Assembly: GCF_039541855.1 (NCBI RefSeq)
Contig: NZ_BAABHA010000001.1
Coordinates: forward strand, 310,001 to 374,000
Source: Solirubrum koreensis
GTDB taxonomy: Bacteria; Bacteroidota; Bacteroidia; Cytophagales; Hymenobacteraceae
Length of the DNA: 64,000 nucleotides
Reading direction: 5' to 3'
The notes under the pieces were generated by a model. The model made no database searches, was not told the DNA's origin, and saw nothing but the letters and a program-made list of their open reading frames with translations. The position numbers were made by a program, and so were the translations under genes. Positions 61,250-64,000 of the stretch are shown here, piece after piece (position 1 is the stretch's first letter; every line of letters starts with the position of its first letter).

Positions 61250-62391
61250 AACTTCCGCACCGCCCCAATAACTCTATCTTGCTGGTCTGAGCTGAGGTCA
61301 TGGAACAGCGGCAGGCGCACCAAGCAACGACCGAAGCGCTCGGCATGAGGCAGGGGCCGCCCATCGTGACGAGGCGCAAAGTAGGGACTGGCGTGCAGGG
61401 GCAGGTAATGAAATACCGCCAAGATGTGCTGCGCGCGCATGTGCGCCAGAAGCTTGTCACGCTCTGACTCGGTGCGGCATATCAACGCAAACAGGTGCCA
61501 GTTGGGCGTGCTTTCAGCCGGGTGCTTTAGTAACTCTAGGCACCCCGCAGCAGCTAATGGCTCCAGCGCTTGTTGGTAGCGCTGCCACAGCTGTTTCCTG
61601 CGCTGCTGAATGGCTCCTAATGCGCCTAACTGAGCCCATAGGAAGGCGGCATTAAGCTCAGAGGGTAAAAAGGAAGACCCTACGTCCACCCACTCGTAGC
61701 GGGCGGCTTCGCCGCGGAAAAACGCAGCACGATTTGTTCCCTTTTCCCAGATAATTTCAGCCCGGGTAGCCAGTTGCGGATCATTCACTGCCAGTAATCC
61801 ACCCTCACCCGAGCTGATGTTCTTGGTTTCGTGGAAGGAAAAAGCGGCTAGGTGGCCCATGGTACCCAACCGACGATTCTGGTAGCGCGATTCAACCGCC
61901 TGAGCGGCGTCCTCCACCACCCACAAACTGTGTTGCTTGGCCAGCGCAAGCAGCGCCTCCATGTCGCAAGACGTGCCCGCATAGTGAACTGGCACCAAGA
62001 CACGGGTGCGTGGGGTAATAAGCCGAGCTACTGCTGCTACATCGAGGTTGGGATGAGTGGCCGTACTGTCGGCAAAAACGATGCGGGCGCCACGCAGTAC
62101 AAAAGCGTTGGCCGTAGATGTGAACGTGTAGCTGGGGACAATCACCTCGTCGCCGGGCTGAATATCGAGCAGCAAGGCTGCCATTTCCAGCGCTGCCGTA
62201 CCGCTGGTCGTCAGCAGCGCCTTGGCAATGCCATAATGCTCCTCGAAGTACTGCTGGCAACGCTGGGTGAATTGCCCGTTTCCGGAGAGCTTGCCGAGCA
62301 GAACGGCTTCTTGAATATACTTAAGCTCCGGTCCTACCAAGTGGGGGCGGTTAAAGGGAATAAAGTCGGGGGAATCAGCAGCAATATTCAT
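61213..62391 (-). CDS. wecE: WecE/RffA-type dTDP-4-amino-4,6-dideoxygalactose transaminase
   Basis: A 392-residue PLP enzyme read from ATG 62391 (MNIAADSPDF); the frame extends 16 codons upstream. It matches WecE closely along its length: IPFNRPHLVGPEL, GKLSGNGQFTQRCQ, TSGTAALEMAALLLDIQPGD, YTFTSTANAFVLRGA, VPVHYAGTSCDM, the PLP Lys in FSFHETKN (about residue 186), and IIWEKGTNRAAFFRG. It aminates dTDP-4-oxo-6-deoxyhexose at C4. It is the only minus-strand gene in the glycan locus. Its 3' end overlaps the convergent GT4. WecD lies upstream of the GT4 pair. Confidence 0.95.
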   Translation of the reverse strand: MNIAADSPDFIPFNRPHLVGPELKYIQEAVLLGKLSGNGQFTQRCQQYFEEHYGIAKALLTTSGTAALEMAALLLDIQPGDEVIVPSYTFTSTANAFVLRGARIVFADSTATHPNLDVAAVARLITPRTRVLVPVHYAGTSCDMEALLALAKQHSLWVVEDAAQAVESRYQNRRLGTMGHLAAFSFHETKNISSGEGGLLAVNDPQLATRAEIIWEKGTNRAAFFRGEAARYEWVDVGSSFLPSELNAAFLWAQLGALGAIQQRRKQLWQRYQQALEPLAAAGCLELLKHPAESTPNWHLFALICRTESERDKLLAHMRAQHILAVFHYLPLHASPYFAPRHDGRPLPHAERFGRCLVRLPLFHDLSSDQQDRVIGAVRKFYATLGLVKSSS

Positions 62392-62510
62392 GCGGTGACA
62401 ATTTCGGGAATGCCGAGCAGTAAACGGCACAGGTAGCAAACCGAAGAGCGTGCCACAAGCAGAGTAACGGCAACGGCGCGGTGCGACCGAACCGCACCCG
62501 CGTTCTTTCG

Positions 62511-62518
62511 TATTTTTG
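62511..62518 (+). promoter_or_regulatory. -7 promoter element before the last GT4
   Basis: TATTTTTG matches TAnnTTTG, 120 bases before the ATG at 62639. No TTG at the expected -33 distance. Confidence 0.45.
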
Positions 62519-62638
62519 CAGGCCGAAACGAAATTCAGCTCATAACCAGAAGCTGGGGCACGTTTCTTGTTCGGCGCCGGCCCGCCCGTGTTTGACCTGG
62601 TACGGGCGACTGGTTTTTGGTGGTTGTCAATTTACCCA

Positions 62639-63754
62639 ATGAAGATTCTATTTCTGACGCCTTATCCCCAAGGCGAGGCGCCTTCCCAGCGGTTTCGTTT
62701 TGAGCAGTATCTGCCGGCGTTACGTGCGCGCGGCATTGAGTACTCCGAACGCGCTTTTCTGGATTTGCCCACTTGGCGGGTGCTCTACAAGCCTGGTCAT
62801 GCAAAAACCAAGATGTGGGGTATTGTGAAAGGCTTCTTTCGTCGTTTGGCTACGTTGCCCGAGGTGCCGGGCTACGATTACGTATTCATTCACCGTGAAG
62901 CGTCGCCCATAGGGCCACCCGTGTTCGAGTGGATCATTGCCAAGCTGTTGGGCAAAAAGATTATCTATGATTTCGACGATGCTATTTGGATGGCCTTAAC
63001 GTCGAAACACAACCAAATGGCGGCCATCGTAAAGTGGCACAGCAAGGTGGCCGACGTTTGCCGCTGGAGCTACAAAGTGAGTTGCGGCAACGATTTCCTA
63101 TGCGAGTACGCCCGCCAGTACAACTCCCGGGTGGTGCTCAATCCCACCACTATTGACACGGTTAACCTGCACAACCGTACCAAAGACCAGAAAACCGACC
63201 GCGTTATTCTGGGCTGGACCGGCACCCATTCCAACATGGTGTACCTGGCGTCGTTGATGCCGGTGCTACGCCGCCTGGAGGAGAAGTACGATTTTACCTT
63301 CCGCGTTATTTCCAACCAGGATCCGCAACTGGACCTCAAAAGCTTCGACTACCTGCCGTGGCGCAAGACCACCGAAATTGATGACTTGGCCACTTTTAAT
63401 GTGGGTGTAATGCCGCTGGAGGAGCAGGTCAGCCCATTGTCGTTGGGCAAGTGTGGTTTCAAGGCCTTGCAATACATGTCGTTGGGTATTCCGGCGGTGG
63501 CATCACCGGTGGGCGTGAATACTAAAATTGTGACCGACGGCGTCGATGGTTTCCTATGCAAGGACGAGGAAGAATGGTACCAAGCCCTGGCCCGCCTGAT
63601 CGAGGATGCCGAACTGCGCATTCGGCTTGGTGCTAACGCCCAGCAAACAGTGCGTGCGCGCTATTCCGTGGTATCAAACACCGAAAACTTCGTGCGGTTG
63701 TTTTCGGTCGATACAGAGCCAGCGCGGGTAGTGACTGTTCCCGCAACGGCTTAA
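62639..63754 (+). CDS. Family 4 glycosyltransferase
   Basis: A 371-residue GT-B enzyme read from ATG 62639 (MKILFLTPYPQGEAPSQRF); a TTG or other start further upstream would add 24 residues without family character. It contains FDDAIWM and GKCGFKALQYMSLGIPAVASPVGVN in the donor-binding region. It is separated from wecE by a divergent promoter region and ends the visible glycan locus. Confidence 0.9.
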   Translation: MKILFLTPYPQGEAPSQRFRFEQYLPALRARGIEYSERAFLDLPTWRVLYKPGHAKTKMWGIVKGFFRRLATLPEVPGYDYVFIHREASPIGPPVFEWIIAKLLGKKIIYDFDDAIWMALTSKHNQMAAIVKWHSKVADVCRWSYKVSCGNDFLCEYARQYNSRVVLNPTTIDTVNLHNRTKDQKTDRVILGWTGTHSNMVYLASLMPVLRRLEEKYDFTFRVISNQDPQLDLKSFDYLPWRKTTEIDDLATFNVGVMPLEEQVSPLSLGKCGFKALQYMSLGIPAVASPVGVNTKIVTDGVDGFLCKDEEEWYQALARLIEDAELRIRLGANAQQTVRARYSVVSNTENFVRLFSVDTEPARVVTVPATA

Positions 63755-63851
63755 TACATTTGCGCTTGCCCGTAGCTGGGCGCTGCTTTTCTATCGTACG
63801 TTCGAAATCAACGCGCGGTGGAGCTTCCTTTGCACCTTATTCTTTCTACTA

Positions 63852-64000
63852 TGTTTGAAATCGGCCAGAAAGCTCAGCTTTCCAAAACGTTTACGGATGC
63901 CGACATCCGGACCTTCGCTGAACTGTCCGGCGATACGAATCCAGTTCACCTCGACGATGAGTTTGCCAAGTCTAGCTTGTTTGGTCGACGAATTGCCCAT
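63852..64000 (+). CDS. MaoC-family (R)-hydratase, N-terminal part (truncated by window edge)
   Basis: Forty-nine complete codons of a MaoC-like hotdog protein: MFEIGQKAQLSKTFTDADI, then the catalytic signature FAELSGDTNPVHLDDEFA with the Asp and His of the hydratase active site, and LFGRRIAH at the edge. Members hydrate enoyl-CoA to (R)-3-hydroxyacyl-CoA. A TTCCTTTG element lies 19 bases before the ATG, one base off the -7 consensus. The rest of the gene is outside the window. Confidence 0.85.

Overview
The window looks like chromosomal DNA from a high-GC member of the Bacteroidota, most likely a Hymenobacter-type Cytophagales bacterium. The evidence is two large secreted proteins with type IX secretion (T9SS) C-terminal sorting domains, an Oar-like TonB-dependent receptor, an S46 dipeptidyl-peptidase, PorV-like outer-membrane proteins, several short lipoproteins, and repeated matches to the Bacteroidota -7 promoter element TAnnTTTG. 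Shine-Dalgarno sequences are not obvious. Long GC-rich hairpin terminators sit between many genes. All assignments come from reading motifs; no database search was run.

Positions 1-38.1 kb are a mosaic of housekeeping and envelope genes. In order they are: the C-terminal half of a DPP7-like S46 peptidase; a PorV-like protein translationally coupled to an outer-membrane barrel with a helix-hairpin-helix N-terminus; a T9SS reprolysin-like metallopeptidase (minus strand) preceded by a gene for what looks like its propeptide alone; a small AT-rich secreted protein ending in a 33-bp perfect hairpin; an MFS transporter; an ABC exporter; a lipoprotein; a minus-strand xanthine dehydrogenase set (xdhA, xdhB, an unassigned membrane gene, xdhC); a DUF4136 lipoprotein; an unassigned lipoprotein; a polytopic membrane protein; an MJ1255-type glycosyltransferase; a HEAT-repeat/cyclophilin lipoprotein; a T9SS beta-helix protein; a cupin; the cysteine pair epsC-cysK; tRNA-Ala(GGC); an Oar-like TonB receptor; an NlpC/P60 lipoprotein; a GlcD-type FAD oxidase; and an acyl-CoA-binding protein.

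Positions 38.3-63.8 kb are a large surface-polysaccharide locus, almost all on the plus strand. It starts with asnB and a GT2, then ugd and a UDP-glucuronate decarboxylase (UDP-glucuronate to UDP-xylose). These are followed by a first FdtA-like ketoisomerase, two tandem paralogous polytopic membrane proteins, a GT2, an FdtB/FdtA/acyltransferase module (dTDP-3-amino-3,6-dideoxyhexose acylation), GT2, an NDP-sugar epimerase, GT4, a Wzx-type flippase, GT4, GT2, a WecD-like acetyltransferase, two GT4s, WecE on the minus strand, and another GT4. A MaoC-type hydratase begins at the right edge. Base composition drops clearly to about 40% GC between roughly 48.45 and 55.7 kb, which suggests that the 3-amino-sugar/flippase part was acquired horizontally. 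The locus supplies enzymes for one pentose (xylose) and probably two amino-dideoxy sugars. The dTDP-glucose synthesis genes (rmlA/rmlB), an initiating phosphoglycosyltransferase and a recognisable Wzy polymerase are not in the window.

I found no CRISPR array, intact insertion sequence, or convincing new defence or mobile system. The observations most worth a second look are the orphan metallopeptidase propeptide, the coupled PorV-like/HhH-barrel pair, the long hairpin overlapping a stop codon, the near-leaderless NlpC/P60 gene, and the paired membrane proteins with a shared C-terminal motif in the glycan locus.
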